Below, in pieces: positions 1 to 12,200 of a stretch of 64,000 nt of DNA. The position numbers and the translations under genes are program-made. Numbering within the stretch: position 1 is the first letter of the stretch; every line of letters starts with the position of its first letter. The stretch covers positions 28,501 to 92,500 of the forward strand of contig CAJNDS010002564.1 of the NCBI GenBank assembly GCA_905221605.1. The letters run 5' to 3'. The stretch comes from Symbiodinium natans. Its lineage: Eukaryota > Sar > Dinophyceae > Suessiales > Symbiodiniaceae. The notes under the pieces were generated by a model, which saw only the letters and a list, made by a program, of their open reading frames with translations, was not told the DNA's origin and did not search any database.

Positions 1-767
1 TCCCATTCTTCCTCCGCGTCGGCTCCTGCAAGTCTTTTGGGAAGCATGGGTTTTTCTGGGGAGCCGAGGGATGGATGGTGCGACTGAATCCGCGATCTGA
101 ACCAACGCGGCCGCACTGACTGTTCAACCCTTCTCGGACATATCAACCGGAAGGGCAGACCTCCCCAACCCCCTTCTTCCCAACGCCTTCAGCATCCGCC
201 CGAGGCCAGCCACTGAACGCCGTGGTCGGAGGCCTGCCAAGGCCGCACGGCTGAAGCCCTGAACGAACCTGCCGTCTTCGTGAATCTCGACGCCCGTCCC
301 ACCATGGATCTCAAATCTCTACGCCCCCCCCCCCCCCCCTCAAAAGCCAGAATTTCCTCCCTGAGCCGCTCAAGTGCTGGCAAAGCTCTCAGAGACCCCG
401 AAAACCCTAAGCCTCCCCCAAACCCCCAAACCTTAAACCCTAAACCCCTAATCCCCAAATCCGACAACCCCGAAAGTAAGAGTTGGGATCATATACCCCA
501 TGCTACTGGCCCTTTCTAGGGTTGACTTAAACTACTATTTGAATAAGGACCCCCAAAAAACACAATAATTCTTCCTTACTCTCTTCTATTTCTTGGGAGA
601 TTCTACAGAATACCCTAAACCCAAACCCTAAACGCCATACCCTACACCCTGAACCAAGAAATCTTAGTAAAATAGTTCCCCCGAAAGGTGCAGCCCTTCA
701 TGTACCCCAAAATAGTAGACCTTATCATAAGAACCCCCCAAAAAAGGGCACCCCCAATCTCGGAATA

Positions 768-1275
768 CCCTAAACCCTAAACCCTCAACCCTCAACCCTA
801 AAGCCTAAACCCTAAACCCTAAACCCTAAACCCTAAACCCTAAACCCCCCCCCCCCGCCCCCAACAAAAAAAACGAATATGGGCTCCCCGACTTGGACTT
901 CGGTGGCGGCTTGGCCCGCAGCTTCGGAGCCGACTTCGGCGACTTCGGGACCTCGGAAGGGGCCCGCGACACGGGTTGGTTGGGTTTAGGGTTACTTGGG
1001 GTTTGGGGTTTGGGGGTTTGGGGTTTGGGGTTTAGGGTTTGGGGTTTGGGGTTTAGGGTTTGGGGTTTGGGGTTTGGGGTTTGGGTTTAGGGATTGCGGT
1101 TTGGGGTTTGGGGTTTGGGGCTTGGGGCTTGGGGCTTGGGGTTTGGGGGTTTAGGGTTTAGGGCTTAGGGTTTAGGGTTTAGGGTTTAGGGCTTAGGGTT
1201 TAGGGTTTAGGGTTTAGGGTTTAGGGTTTGGGTTTTGGGGTTTGGGGTTTGGGGTTTGGGGTTTGGGGTTTAGCC
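768..1275. repeat. Facing telomere-like arrays
   Basis: CCCTAAA repeats at 768-850 face TTTAGGG repeats with many TTTGGGG variants at 983-1275. The 132-base spacer contains a possible exon. Short scattered CCCTAAA copies also lie at 424-455 and 600-660. Confidence 0.95.
893..951 (-). CDS. Possible exon, Lys/Pro/Ser-rich
   Basis: The segment reads VPKSPKSAPKLRAKPPPKSK on the minus strand after CCGAG and before GTCGGG. It lies exactly between a CCCTAAA array (768-850) and a TTTAGGG/TTTGGGG array (983-1275), the same setting as two certain ACLY exons. The peptide is low complexity and gives no family. Confidence 0.35.
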
Positions 1276-1403
1276 CCCATCCCCTAAAGCCCCGGGGAAC
1301 ATGGCCTTGCCTGCGAAGAGCGCGTCGTGGCCGCATTCGCCCTGCCAAAACTCCGACTCTTTAGGGTTTTGGCCACGGGGACGCGTTTCCGGACCCAGCA
1401 CGC

Positions 1404-1487
1404 CTGTCCATCAAATTCACCGTCGTGACCGTTCGCGAAGGACGGGAGGCTGTTGTAGCACCTGCGCCCAAACGAGCGTTCGGGCAC
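1404..1487 (-). CDS. Possible exon of an unidentified gene
   Basis: Twenty-eight phase-0 codons read VPERSFGRRCYNSLPSFANG plus HDGEFDGQ, bounded by TTCAG and a GC donor (GCGTGC). The peptide is of mixed composition and protein-like. It may belong to the same minus-strand gene as the membrane exon at 2355-2548. Confidence 0.45.
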
Positions 1488-2354
1488 CTGAATCCCCAAA
1501 TTCCCCCTAGATCCTCAAAGAATTCCTGAAGGTGTTTGGGCGCGACCTCGGGGGGGCCCCCCGCCTATGGACCGAAAAGAGGGCTCAATTACCTTCAAGA
1601 GGCACTCTACAGGCCTATGGGCATAACATGACACGACATAAAGGGCTCGGAAAGCCTCAAGAGTTAGCTCCAGTGAAGTTTGCAGCGTAGCTGCGCGCAT
1701 GCCCTCCCTCTTCCTCCCCCAGCAGGGCCCTTTTGTCTTCCATCGCTGGCGTCCCCGTTGCTGGTGGCGCGATCACGCGACGACGCCCAGAAGGGGCGCA
1801 GAGGCGTGCAGAGGGGCGCAGGCGGGAAGGACTCGATCGGCTCGGGCCCACTTGGGCTCTCGGAGGCCACCCCGAGGTTTTCTCGGCAAACTCCCAGAGC
1901 TCCTCCTTTTCCATGTAGAGGGAGGGGAGGGGAGTTGTTTTTGTTGCCTTTGTCTGTGTTTTTCTTGGGGGCCCTGGGCATTCTCTTGCTGAGAGTCATC
2001 TCTTTTTGGCCCTCGAAAGGCCCGCGGCCCGCAGGCCTCCGCCACTGAATGCACCCCGTAAGGAAATTGCCGCACCTGAACTCCAGAACTCCAGAACCCC
2101 CCCCCCCTCCTCTCCTTAGTCCTCCTTCTCAGGCTTCGCAGGAAGGCACTCGCGGGAGCGCCTCAGTTGAGGGGAAAACTTCTTAACTTGAGGGTTTCGG
2201 GTTTAGGGCATTGCTTGTAGTCCTCACCATTGCCCTCGAGCTCGCAGAATTCGAACTGCCAGCATTTAGGGGATTATTGGCGGCGTTGGGTGTTGAGTGT
2301 TAACTGGGGGTGGGCTGGGGGGACCCCAGACCCAGAGCTCCCCACAACAAGGGC

Positions 2355-2548
2355 AACTCTCTCCATGCTTCGAGCTTCTCCCACTGCTCTATCCGGCTGA
2401 TGGCCCCAAGGCAGCAGCACACAAAGGTGCCGAAGAACAGCAGAACGGTGCAGAAGGCCGCCAGGCCGTTGAAGACCTGCGTGCAAGCAGCATACCTCCC
2501 CTGGAGGTTTCGCGACCGGCCCTTAACAAGCCGAGCTGCATAGTAGAC
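2355..2548 (-). CDS. Exon encoding a transmembrane segment, unidentified gene
   Basis: The exon follows CCTGAG and ends before GCCCTT (GC donor); 64 codons plus two bases. It begins VYYAARLVKGRSRNLQGRYA and contains a strongly hydrophobic stretch FNGLAAFCTVLLFFGTFVCC followed by CLGAISRIEQWEKLEAWREL. This is one likely membrane helix with a charged tail. A further protein-like stretch upstream on the same strand (about 2740-2645, MPTHAEVIAQNPLEAPADFW) may be the preceding exon. The family was not recognised. It lies downstream of ACLY on the same strand. Confidence 0.55.
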
Positions 2549-4214
2549 CTCAGGTTCGCAGCTTCTTCAGTGCCCGCTCAAACCCTCAAAAAAGCATATG
2601 ACTACTACAATGGCTGAAAGAGATCTCTGAACCGCTCTGAACCTCCTCCCAGCCACATTCGTCCAGAAGTCTGCGGGCGCTTCCAGGGGATTCTGCGCAA
2701 TGACTTCCGCGTGCGTGGGCATGGCGTTCAAGACGGAAGCAGGTATGTCCTATCTACGCTGGTTGGGGTTTCAGGTTTCTGGGGTCGCGTACTCGAAGGT
2801 CGAGATCGCTGATGCAAAAAATCAGTCGGGGAGGGCTGCTTGTTTTGCTGCTTGGGCGGTTTTGGGGGGAGGGTCGTCGTATCTTGGATCTTCCCTCTCT
2901 TCAGCAAGGCTGGTAGTCGACTAACGTGATTTGCATTATTGAGCACGGTAAAACGGATACTTTGAAATGCGCTAAGTTGCTGGAGAACGCATGAGTCCCT
3001 CGACATGAGGTGGCCCACTCGACAGCGGCGACCCTTTGCCGCTTGCACATCATCCCGATGCAGAGAAACGGGAAAACGTGGAAAAGTATCCGCGCATGCT
3101 GCGCGGCTGTAAAATTGAAAAACCTGGACTGGACGGTCTCCCGATATGCCATGAGCCGGCGGAGGGTAAAGGTTGGACAGTTCGACTCCAGACATCCGCG
3201 GGAGATGACAAGCCAATTCATGACGATGGTCAGCCTCCCAGCCGTCCCTCCATCGTCTCAAATCGGAGCCGCGCTCCTTTGAGAACGTCCAAAATTATCT
3301 AATTATCCCTAGCCTCCAAGGCGCTGAGGAGCTAAGGACTGACTGGCCACAAAATGCCACTGCACTGCCGATCCATTCTCCAGCGATCTAAGTCCATGTA
3401 GCAAACGTTGGGCTCCACATTGCCCGGAGGAGCATCGTCCACCGAAACTTTGTCCCCAAATCTTGGGCTTGGCATCAGATAACTTGGCAGCTTCTCAACA
3501 AGGACGGGTCAACCACTCCGACCTTCTCCTGAGAAACCTGCAACTAGGTGCACCTTTGAGTCTGAGATCTTCTTGAAGATGCTGCTACTGGTAGCCTAGC
3601 AGCCAGATGAGAGGCTTGTCCCGATGATCTCTCTGCATTCTGACTTCAAGCAACAGCTGATCCCCTCTAGTTTGCATCTTTTTCGGGTCGCCCAAGGCCC
3701 AAGGCAGGGGCGACGGATGAGCTGGCGGTGTGGCTTGTGAGACCCTGCTCGGTGCGCCCAAGGAGTTCACGCCAGCTCTGAGATGTAGGTGATGTCCTCA
3801 GATGGGCTTTCAGGCTTTTCAAACGAGGCCAAGAGGTTTCAACGATGGTCATGGAGTATGAATCCTACGGTCAGCTCTCCCGAATCTGGTCCTTATTCTG
3901 GTGCCCTATATCATATAGGCTATATGGTTTTTCGTGTACACACAATGGTCCCTAAAATGTAGTGGGCACCCAAAAAGAGGCCCCCCGAATTCAGGGAGGC
4001 CTACCATATAAAGGAGCTTAAGGTATCAAGAACCTTGGCACTCTTGGATTTTGGGGAAATGGCAAGGCAGGGCTTGTCAGGGTTCTGTTCGCTTAGCCCC
4101 AGCCCTAAATACCCGAAACCCTGGTGGATTGCTCCCTAAAGTCTTGAACTCCTCAAACCCTGAACGTGTTCTCCAGCGATTGCGGCCTCTCGAACGGGGA
4201 TAAACTCGGGACCC

Positions 4215-6644
4215 CTACGTGCAAACCTGAACAGGAAGGCCCCAACCGCCCCCCCCGGACAGCTCAAGCCAAGGATCGTCCCAGGGATGCCGGTAGAGGG
4301 GCTGCTTGAGCCTGCAGGCGGTGTAGGGTTGAGCAAACCCTAAACCCTAAACCCTAAGCCCTAAACCCTAAGCCCTAAACCCTAAACCCTAAACCCTAAA
4401 CCCTAAACCCTAAACCCTCCCGATGCTCAAAGCTTCGAGGTCCCCCGAGCTCACCTCAGCTGGTCCAGGTGGTGGCCGATGAAGCCTGAGAGGCGTGCTT
4501 TCCGGGAGTAAACAAGAAGCTCCTCGTACTTTATGGCGACTCTCAATTATTAGGCTTCGCCACACCCTTGAAATACGAGTTGCAATCATCCAGCGCTTTT
4601 CAGAGATGGGAGCCGAGAGTGGGGGGGGGGGGGGGAGGATGCCCAACATATACCAACCCCAGCTCGTGGCTGCAGCCGCGTGGCCCATGGAACGACCTAG
4701 GACGAAAAGGCCGTTGAGGCAGCCAAAGGACATCAGGTCATCTGCCTCTCGGTGTTTTCTAGGGCCAGGGCACATGGAGGAAGGATCAGACAGATGCACG
4801 GATGAGAAGAAGGGGGGGTTGGGGGGGTTATGGGCCCAAAGGCCCCCAGGCTGTTTCTCAGGGCTCGGCTTAGCGCCGAGACGAAGAAAGGCATTGCGAG
4901 TCGAGGCTTCGCCATCGACGGCCCCGCGCCTCTTCTCTGGAGAACGCTCCGCAGGAGCGCAGCATGTCAGTGAAGCAGACCTTCGAGGGCCCATCGTCTA
5001 CCGTGAGATCTGGCGTGGCTAATTAGGCTCTGATCCGCCACTCAGAACAGAAAAACATGCAACGAATCCCTCTGGGCAGGCCACTGCGATGCACCCGTCC
5101 ACGTTCAGGATCAGGTTGGCTCGTTTCCTGCAGCGTCCATATACCATGTGATAGAGTCTGATAGAGAAGCATGCGCGGAGTGGACATCCCTTCCCTTTGT
5201 GCGCATCCAGCTTCACACAATGTCTGGCCTTGTGGTGATCTGCTCCACTGCCAATGCAAAGTCCTGCGAGCAACGCTCTGCATCTGCCAAATGAGTTCAG
5301 CCGATTCCACCAGCAAGGCTTTCTGGCCCAAGATTTCGGTGATTGGTGCTCAGGGAGGGTCCAAGATGCTGTTGTCTTTGAAGAACTTCTTGGCGAACTC
5401 CTTGATGATGACCACCTCATCCGCATGTCGTGTGTCGTTCTCGTCATCACTAGGTCAATTCAGAAGCCGAGCATCCGTATCCTAGGAAGCCCAAGACCAC
5501 AGGCGCAAAGCCGACCCTTGGCCGTCTTAGCTTAGCTTGGGACTCGCTGGTCGGGGTTGGCCAGCGACTTGATGCGGTGGCCTTAGAACGCAAAAACCAC
5601 GAACAATTGGCACCCGCAACCCTGTCGCAACGTTGGGGGGGAGGGAGGGGGGCAGCCTTGGCCTTCTCCGCCAAACTCGTTTCTCGAAAGCTCCTTCTTC
5701 GAAAGGCTCTGGGCGTTCTGGGATTGTCATCCGAACCCGAAGGACAACAGGTCACTGCGCAAAGCCCTGCACCCTGGGCAACCCCAGGTTCTCTGAACAT
5801 ATGTGAAAACGTCTTGCTATCTGCCGACCCGAAAAGACGGCGCCAGTGAAGCCTTCTGGCTCGGCTTCGGCATTCCCATATGCTTGATGCTTTAGTTTTT
5901 GGCTTAGGCGTGTTAAGTTTAGGTCACAAGGCATTGCGGTACACTGCTACACTGCATCCCCCATGAGAAAAAGACCCTGCATCCCGCATGAGAAAAAGAA
6001 AACCTCGGGTGCAAGTGTCCACCCAAAGCCGACCACAACAATGGCAGGAGCTAGGTTCGTGCAGGGTCGCTGAACAGGCGTGGCCGGCTCCAGTAGATTC
6101 ATCCTCTGCCCTTCAAGAGGAAATAGATGCAAGGGAACCCGAGTCCACATCACGATGAGAGCTGGGCCGACGCCCATGATCAACTTGTTCTGCTTCTTGC
6201 TCTGCTCGACAAAATCCTGCGGAAGGGAGGGGGTGGTTCTGAGAAAAGGTGGGGCAGACCTCGCCTATACGGAAAAAACATCCACATACAGGGCCTTTTG
6301 CTGAGCTGTGCAAGTCTACGCTCCGTCCTTGGCCGAGATGCCGCTGTCGTGCGCTTCCGCAAACCTTGGCTACCGCCGGAGAGGTGAACGTTGGACTTCG
6401 GGGCTGAATACCCTAGCCCAAAAACGGTTAAAATAAATATATAATTCGCCTCGGCTTCCTGCCGAGAAGCGTCTGGAACAAGCAGACCCGGATCGGGCCC
6501 CCTCCCCCCTCCCCCCCCCCACCTCCCCCCACCCCCCCCCCTTTAACCTTGCTGCCCTTCCTCTTTTTTTGCGAAACCCTCTTTCCTCCTTTCCTGTCCT
6601 GGGGCCGGCCCGGCTGCCGAGGCGGCGCGCGCAAGCGTTTACAA

Positions 6645-6706
<62 letters not shown>

Positions 6707-9238
6707 CCAAAAAGGTTAAAAGGTTAACTACCCAGCTCCGCGATCGTTTATGGAGGAGAGAAAACCTTACGGGCCCTCTAGAAGAGCCCCAAAACCCAAC
6801 ACCCTAAACCCTAAACCCTGAACCCTGAACCCTAAACCCTAAACCCTAAACCCTAACCCTAAACCCTAAACCCTAAACCCTAAACCCTAAACCCTAAACC
6901 CTAAACCCTAAACCCTAAACCCTAAACCCTCCAGAGTCTTTCGAGGATCGCAAAACTGATGCTGGGTTTCTTGGCATGTTCGCGGCGTCGTCGAGCGCAC
7001 CCCCGAAGCGAGGTCCGATGGTGAGCAGACCTGGCAGAACAAGGGTTTAGGGTTTAGGGTGTTTAGGGTGTTTAGGGTGTTTAGGGTGTTTAGGGTGTTT
7101 AGGGTGTTTAGGGTGTTTAGGGTGTTTAGGGTGTTTAGGGTGTTTAGGGTGTTTAGGGTGTTTAGGGTGTTTAGGGTGTTTAGGGTGTTTAGGGGTTAGG
7201 GTTTAAGGCAAGCGGACAGCCGGGCATCCCCCGGGACGCAGCCTGCCCTGGCAGCCCACAGACAATCATGCAGGGATCTCCGCTGCAGAGTGCGCTCACA
7301 AGGTCCTTCCATGTCGGCAGATGGTGCATTTAGAGGGTGGCCGACTTTCTTGGGGGCTTTTGGGTGACGACTTTCTGCGTTTTCAGTAGCCCCCCAAGAA
7401 CACCTCACATGAAAGCGGACACCCACTAGCTCCTCAAGAACGTGTGGAGTCATGGCACTTGGGGTTCTTGGGTTTTAGTTTTAGGGTTTAGGATTTAGGG
7501 TTAAGGGCTTATGGTTTGGGGTTTGGGAGATGGTCACTCGGAGGGTGGGGCAGGAAACTGCGGGGTTGGGGGTTGAGGGCGGCAGTGGGTGCTGCCGAAC
7601 ATCACAGAATGGAACGGCCTGGTCTTCATGCTGAACGGGCTGGCGAAGTTCGGACGAAAGGGAGGCGCCAAAATGAATGCCCGGTGGTCTGCCAAAAATG
7701 CTAACAGCATGAGCAGCGCACAGGAGTCGATGCTCTAGGGCTTTGGGAATTTTGGGGATCAAACCCCTCGACCAGGCCCCAAATTTGAAGGATTGCGCCA
7801 ACCTGAACTCTGGCACCCTTTGCTCAATGCGCAGATGACACTCTAAGGGGACTTACATGGTCCCTTAGTATGGGCCCTTAAAAGGGTACCCCTTATACAC
7901 CCTTTATGTAGCCAATACACATGTATGGGCCCATGAAACTACCCTCAGAGACACAACTCTGCAGATCAAGTGTTGTTCAGTCCTTGCCCGCTCGCGCGGT
8001 CCTGTCACAGGGTCCATCTTCGCAGCTGGATAACTTCTACAAGATCCAAACCCTAAACCCCCAAAACCCTAAACCGGTTCAGTCCCTGTCGAGGGAGGTC
8101 ATGGGAATGGTATGCGATGGGTTCTCCAGCAGGAGAAGAGTCCGGGAACTTCCGAGCCCGAAGGCAAACTACCAACCGAGGAAGGCTTGGCCGTTAGGAA
8201 GTCGCGCCCTCAACCCCAACTAGCCAGGCGCACACGATGGTGTTGTGAGCGCCGCTGACTGCCGGCCCGTGGTCGGCCGTGACCTTTCACCATCCCGATC
8301 GCATCCATAGCAACACGCGGAGCAAGTGCCGGAACTTGTAGCACTTATATAGTGTTGGCGCCCATCCGACCGTGCCCTCATCCACCCAGCACGAATGCAC
8401 GCCCTGCTGCAGACGGCCAAGGGCGCCACCATCAGAATCATCTCCTCAGGGAAGTCTCCGAAACCGAGAGCTGTAGTGATGTAGTATGATGTAGTGTCTT
8501 CGGGATGCGCAAGACGTGTTACAGTGCTGTCAGGCCACGATGAACTTGCAGCATTCGGCAGGCAGCTGCCTGCCCAAGGGTGTCTGGTGACACAGTTCTA
8601 GGGCTACGGAGACCACAGTTGAGGAACAGACGAAGTATTGCATGCGAAATCATCCGACGAACTCTACAGCAGGCTTCTCTTTCGACTGGAAGCATAAAGA
8701 GCATGCAGAAGCGCACGGGACTACTCCTTGAGCACGCCTCCTGAACCAGAGGAGAGACAAAACGCCACCCACACCTGGCACAGCGGCTCTCACCCCGACG
8801 CGAAGATGCATTGACTGGGAACCCGAGCGAGGCCCCGACCCATGCTGCGCGAAAAGACGTCAGAGATGCTAACACCGCAGTACTTCAGCTCCTGACCATT
8901 CCAAAAAACTTTACGAGTTTCGCAGCTAGTCCCTGACATGGGAAGCCCTCATCCTTGCAGCCTAGGCATGGGTGATCACAGGCCTGTTGGGAGTTGCCGA
9001 AACGTAGGGTCACGCTCCCAAGCGGCTGATCCCTATTAAGGGGCCCTGCAATTTATGGAAAACTCCGCACGTGTCAAGTTGATCTGTGGCAGGATCCGCG
9101 GGGCAGGTGCCCTGCGGCGTCTTACATGTTCCATGCCGAGAACTACCCTAGAGCTGCGCAATCAACACCAGCGCCCCGGCAAGATGCACGTCCTCCCCCC
9201 GATCGTCGGCGATGGAGCTGATGAAGTTTGCAGGCTTC
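4215..9238 (-). CDS. ACLY: ACLY exons, part 4: citrate-synthase-like C-terminal half
   Basis: Exons in coding order: 9238-9190, 8888-8840, 8774-8741, 8569-8539, 8444-8430 (15 bases, EMILM), 8283-8234, 8001-7983, 7305-7281, 7030-6976, 6364-6328, 6216-6168, 5581-5566 (16 bases), 5449-5362, 5263-5229, 5127-5082, 4980-4930, 4745-4685, 4485-4455 and a terminal exon 4311-4215 with TAG at 4217-4215. Peptides: [67 protein letters not shown]+[15 protein letters not shown]+[23 protein letters not shown]+[28 protein letters not shown] and [12 protein letters not shown]. The three catalytic signatures of the domain ([17 protein letters not shown] and NVDG) are all present, one of them in the 16-base micro-exon. 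The last 20 or so residues differ from known enzymes, so the stop is less certain. Confidence 0.9.
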
Positions 9239-12200
9239 CTGGGAAGGAGGATCTCAAAGCCGCTAGGAAGCACTTGGGGGGGGGCGCTTAATTTGCTTCG
9301 ATGAGGGCTTATGGAGGGCTCAGTTTAAGGTTTAGCGGTGCTTCAAGGGGCTTTAATCCCTCCACCCCCCCCCCCCAAAGAAGTCGCCCAGCAGTGGCGG
9401 AGACGCCCCTCCAGGGCCCCCTGCCGTACCATGCCCAGCTTCTTCGCCCAGGTGTAGTCCACGGGCACCTGGGCTTAGGGTTTTAGCGTAAAGGTTCAGG
9501 GCCTTAGGGCTTAAAGGGTCTTATAGGGTTCCCTGAACCTGAGTTCGCCCTGAACTGCCCGAAAAACTCAAACCCCGAAATTGCAAGACCGTTTCAAGAA
9601 GCTTCCCAAACAAAGCAATTCTGGGGCGGCCTGGGGCGTCTCGCCTTCCGGCTCCTGTGGCACCGCGATGCAGCTCGGCAAGAATACTGCCTGTACCCTG
9701 CATTTGACAGGCATGACTACTGTTTTCAGAACCCCAAAGGAAGAAATAATAATAATAATCCCTATATTACCCTTATAAGGAAGAATATATTTTATTCTTT
9801 GGTGGTGCTTAAGCAATTAGTAGATGAGGGACAAGGCAGCTTGCTTAGATTGCCTCCACAATCTCGCCCTCCTCGACCATCTTCGTGTACCTGGTGGCTT
9901 GGGGATACGATTAGGCTTCCAAGCCTTTAAACCCTACATCCTGCCTTAATCCTACTCTGCATAGACATGAACAGAAAGTTTCCACTACAGCATGGTCTTT
10001 CTCGGGCCCCAGCAAGTTGCTGATCGTCTCCGGCAGCTTGTCAAAGGAGTCGGGAACAATGATCCCCGCTTCCTGCAGATTTTTGGTAGTAGACTGGTAG
10101 GAGCAATTCTCCTGGCATTGAAAATTTGTCAAGCTTTGGGGCCTTCATCGCCGCGTTCTTGGCCATGGCCGTTTCCGTCTGACCCCTGGCCTCTCGCGTC
10201 ACCGGCGTGGTACTTTCAGGTGTTGGCCAGGGTTCCTTATTATAAGGGAATCCCACTATTCGGGGCCTATTTTAAGATATGGTTTACGAAAATAGGGGTA
10301 CCTTATCGGGGTCCTTATTAACAGGGAATCCTACTATTTAGGGTCCCTTACTTTTCGTAAGCCCCCATATCTCTGGATCTTCCGCAACACCACCACCCAC
10401 AGGCTTGGCCTGGGCGCCAGCGTGGCCAAACTGCACCTCGAGCAAGACACAGGCAAGTGCCACTTGGGAGATTTCCAAGCCAGGCTCCACATGCGCAAGT
10501 CTTCCACAACGATAGCCCCATACAGGTAGAGAGATCAACAAGCCCATTGTCTTTGTTGAGGCCTCGGTCGCGAAGCAGGAGGCGCAGGTTCCGACGCACC
10601 AGGCAATGACTGGCAGCAGACACAGGGATGGAAAGGGCTTGGGGTGATTGGGATCTTCGTCGCCAGGGTTTGGAATCTCGAGGCTTTAGGGCCTCAGGGC
10701 AAAACAGGTTCAGGCCACGGGTGTTTTCAGTGTGGAGTGTCGTGCATGCCAGCAAGTTCTTGGGGGGCCCCCCCCCTCCCCCGCCCTGTGCCCCCAGTTG
10801 CAAAGCTTGCAACGCAGTCCTACCCCAGTTACTTGCAAAGCAGCAAACCCCTCACACCATACACCCAGAAAGCATCCACAAACCCCTCTCCAAAGTCTTC
10901 CCCCCCGAACACCCAAACACCCAAACACCTAAACCCTAAACCCTAAACCCTAAACGATCTCTCTAGGAAGACGCCTGGCTTGTCGATGCGGCCAGACTTC
11001 ACAGCCTCGGCTGTTCTTAGAATCCCTTCTTTAGGGGCGGAGGATTTAGCGCGAAGAAGCGCAAGCAGAAATAACAAGGGTTTAGGATTTAGGTTTTAGG
11101 GTTTCGGGTTGAGGGTTTAGGGTTATGTAAGTTCTGAAAGCAGTCTAGCAGCCTTGATCACGTCGTACTCATCCTGTCCACCCACCTGGTTTTGAGGGGC
11201 TTCTTCGGGGCTTGAAGGGCTCAGGAGCGTGTCAGGTTTCAGGGTTTCGGGAGTTGAGGGTCTGTAGGGGATCTGACTCAATTCGAATGGACCCCTGAAA
11301 GGGACCCTAAACTAGGGAACAGGGTTTAGGGGTTTTAGGGTTTAGGGTTTAGGGTTTAGGGTTTGGGGTTTAGGGTCCCCTGTGAATGCCAGGATGCACC
11401 TCGCCCAGGAGTAGGAGGATCTTTGCTCCAGGCGCGTCCTCGCAATTTCGCGCCCGAGGACTTCCAGAAGTCTGGGGGACAACGGCATCTGAGCAGCTTT
11501 CATGTCACGGGATTTTGGGTTTAGGGCTTCGGGTTTAGGGCTTAGGGCTTAGGGCTTAAGAGTGTGGGATTCATGTCATGTGGGTTAGAGGTACGGATCG
11601 TTTTGGGTGTTAGCTCTGCAGACTCAAAGCAGCACTCCTGGTAGCGTAGAAGGTGATCGATGAAGCGGCTACCAGGATACCTGGCGGCACATGGTCGCGG
11701 CCAGATTCGGGCACGGCGTTTGAGAAATGTCGTTTCCTTCTCGAACAGGGAGCTGCAGAAAGGTGCTGAACAGGACAGGATTAAAAGTGAGACGTACAGT
11801 CGTGGTAGGATGGTGTCAACAAGTCTCGCACCCTAGCCTGCGATCCGACATGTTGGCGCCCTCTTTGAGGGCTTCTAGAAATCATATTGTTGCTCGCACG
11901 ATGCACGTTTGTGGTACGGCCCGATCTGTACCAAAACAGGCTTAACGACATCCAGGAGACAGAGCACAGAAAGTTTCATGCCGCAGGAATAGAAGGTGCT
12001 GAATTCCAAGGACACTGCCGAAAGACCCGCATGGTACATTGATGTGATGTGTGTTCACGAAACAGCCAGGTGGCTTGGGGACAGAGACACGCTTGCAACA
12101 ACAACTTGATGGCAAGGCATGGTTATGCGCAGAGGAACGGGCAAGAAGCTGCGCGAGGCTCACCGGTCTCCACCAATCGCCACACCCTCGTAGACGCCAT

